Part shown: positions 6,341-6,405 of the stretch, piece by piece
Layout: every line of letters starts with the position of its first letter
Numbering within the stretch: position 1 is the stretch's first letter
Assembly: GCA_964472505.1 (NCBI GenBank)
Contig: CAYYQW010000133.1
Coordinates: 1-6,405, forward strand
Origin: JAYEIA01 sp964472505
Lineage (GTDB): Bacteria > Bacteroidota > Bacteroidia > Bacteroidales > JAADGE01
Reading direction: 5' to 3'
DNA length: 6,405 nt
Translations under genes and position numbers: made by a program
Notes under the pieces: model-generated
What the model was told of the DNA's origin: nothing
The model's database searches: none
The model's input: only the letters and a program-made list of their open reading frames with translations

Positions 6341-6405
6341 ATGGTATTATATCGGAAGTTCCTCAAGTATTTGATTATAATTTTCTGTATACCCTTGTTT
6401 TGGCA
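6341..6405 (+). CDS. Start of an exported or membrane protein (3' partial)
   Basis: An ATG at 6341 opens a frame that stays open to the window edge, with 21 full codons and two bases. The peptide begins MVLYRKFLK, with Arg5, Lys6 and Lys9 giving a positive n-region, and continues YLIIIFCIPLFW, a strongly hydrophobic core. This is the classic make-up of a Sec signal peptide or an N-terminal membrane anchor. The frame has a stop at 6314-6316 upstream; the ATG is preferred over the TTG at 6332. Cys16 is preceded by Phe, which does not fit a good lipobox, so a lipoprotein is less likely. No Shine-Dalgarno sequence is seen, which is normal in Bacteroidota. It lies beyond the terminator of the large gene, so it is probably transcribed separately. 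The product cannot be identified from so little sequence. Confidence 0.6.
   Translation, partial: MVLYRKFLKYLIIIFCIPLFW

Noticed and set aside
6370..6397. TTTG...TACCCTTG as a promoter
   Set aside because: The spacing is 16 bases rather than about 19, and it lies inside the likely coding start of the downstream gene.
6341..6405. Lipoprotein signal for the downstream gene (Cys16)
   Set aside because: The residues before the cysteine are IIF; a bulky Phe at -1 does not fit the usual small residue of a lipobox.
1..6405. CRISPR array, tRNA, rRNA, insertion sequence or defence system
   Set aside because: No regularly spaced identical repeats, cloverleaf, transposase motif or nuclease/ATPase motif is visible; the window is essentially one surface-protein gene plus a spacer.

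Overview
The window looks like a piece of a Bacteroidota (Bacteroidetes) genome. The main evidence is one very long secreted protein that ends in a type IX secretion system (T9SS) type A C-terminal sorting domain. It also carries sequence signatures typical of that phylum: the GWNLIGNPYPS motif, W-x5-W modules ending in a VP, FTYPIG/FTFPVG segments and a final YDLLGR...SGVYIVKV block. I cannot name a genus from the sequence.

Positions 1-5982 are one open reading frame on the + strand. It is already open at base 1, so the N-terminus, including any signal peptide, lies upstream and is missing. The visible 1993 residues are modular and almost all predicted beta structure. In order they are: Gly/Asn/Thr-rich beta repeats (about 1-1270); a YPIG-type beta domain (about 1270-1790); a first W-x5-W-like module followed by more beta repeats and a PVG-type domain (about 1800-3060); a long unit A (about 3085-4485); a diverged second copy, unit B (about 4486-5748); and the T9SS sorting domain (about 5755-5979). 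No catalytic motif is recognisable. The best description is a large cell-surface or secreted protein, possibly an adhesin or structural protein, of unknown specific function.

A strong intrinsic terminator (6009-6050) follows the stop codon, so transcription of the large gene very probably ends here. A roughly 290-base AT-rich intergenic stretch comes next, with two further hairpins (6068-6084 and 6128-6152) and a weak promoter candidate (6290-6323). At 6341 a second + strand gene appears to start. Only 21 complete codons are visible before the window ends, and they read as an N-terminal signal peptide or membrane anchor.

I see no mobile element, CRISPR array, tRNA or rRNA, and nothing that amounts to a new defence or enzymatic system. 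The most notable points are the internal tandem duplication in the giant protein, the codon-composition shift at its truncated 5' end, and the cut-off exported-protein gene at the right edge.
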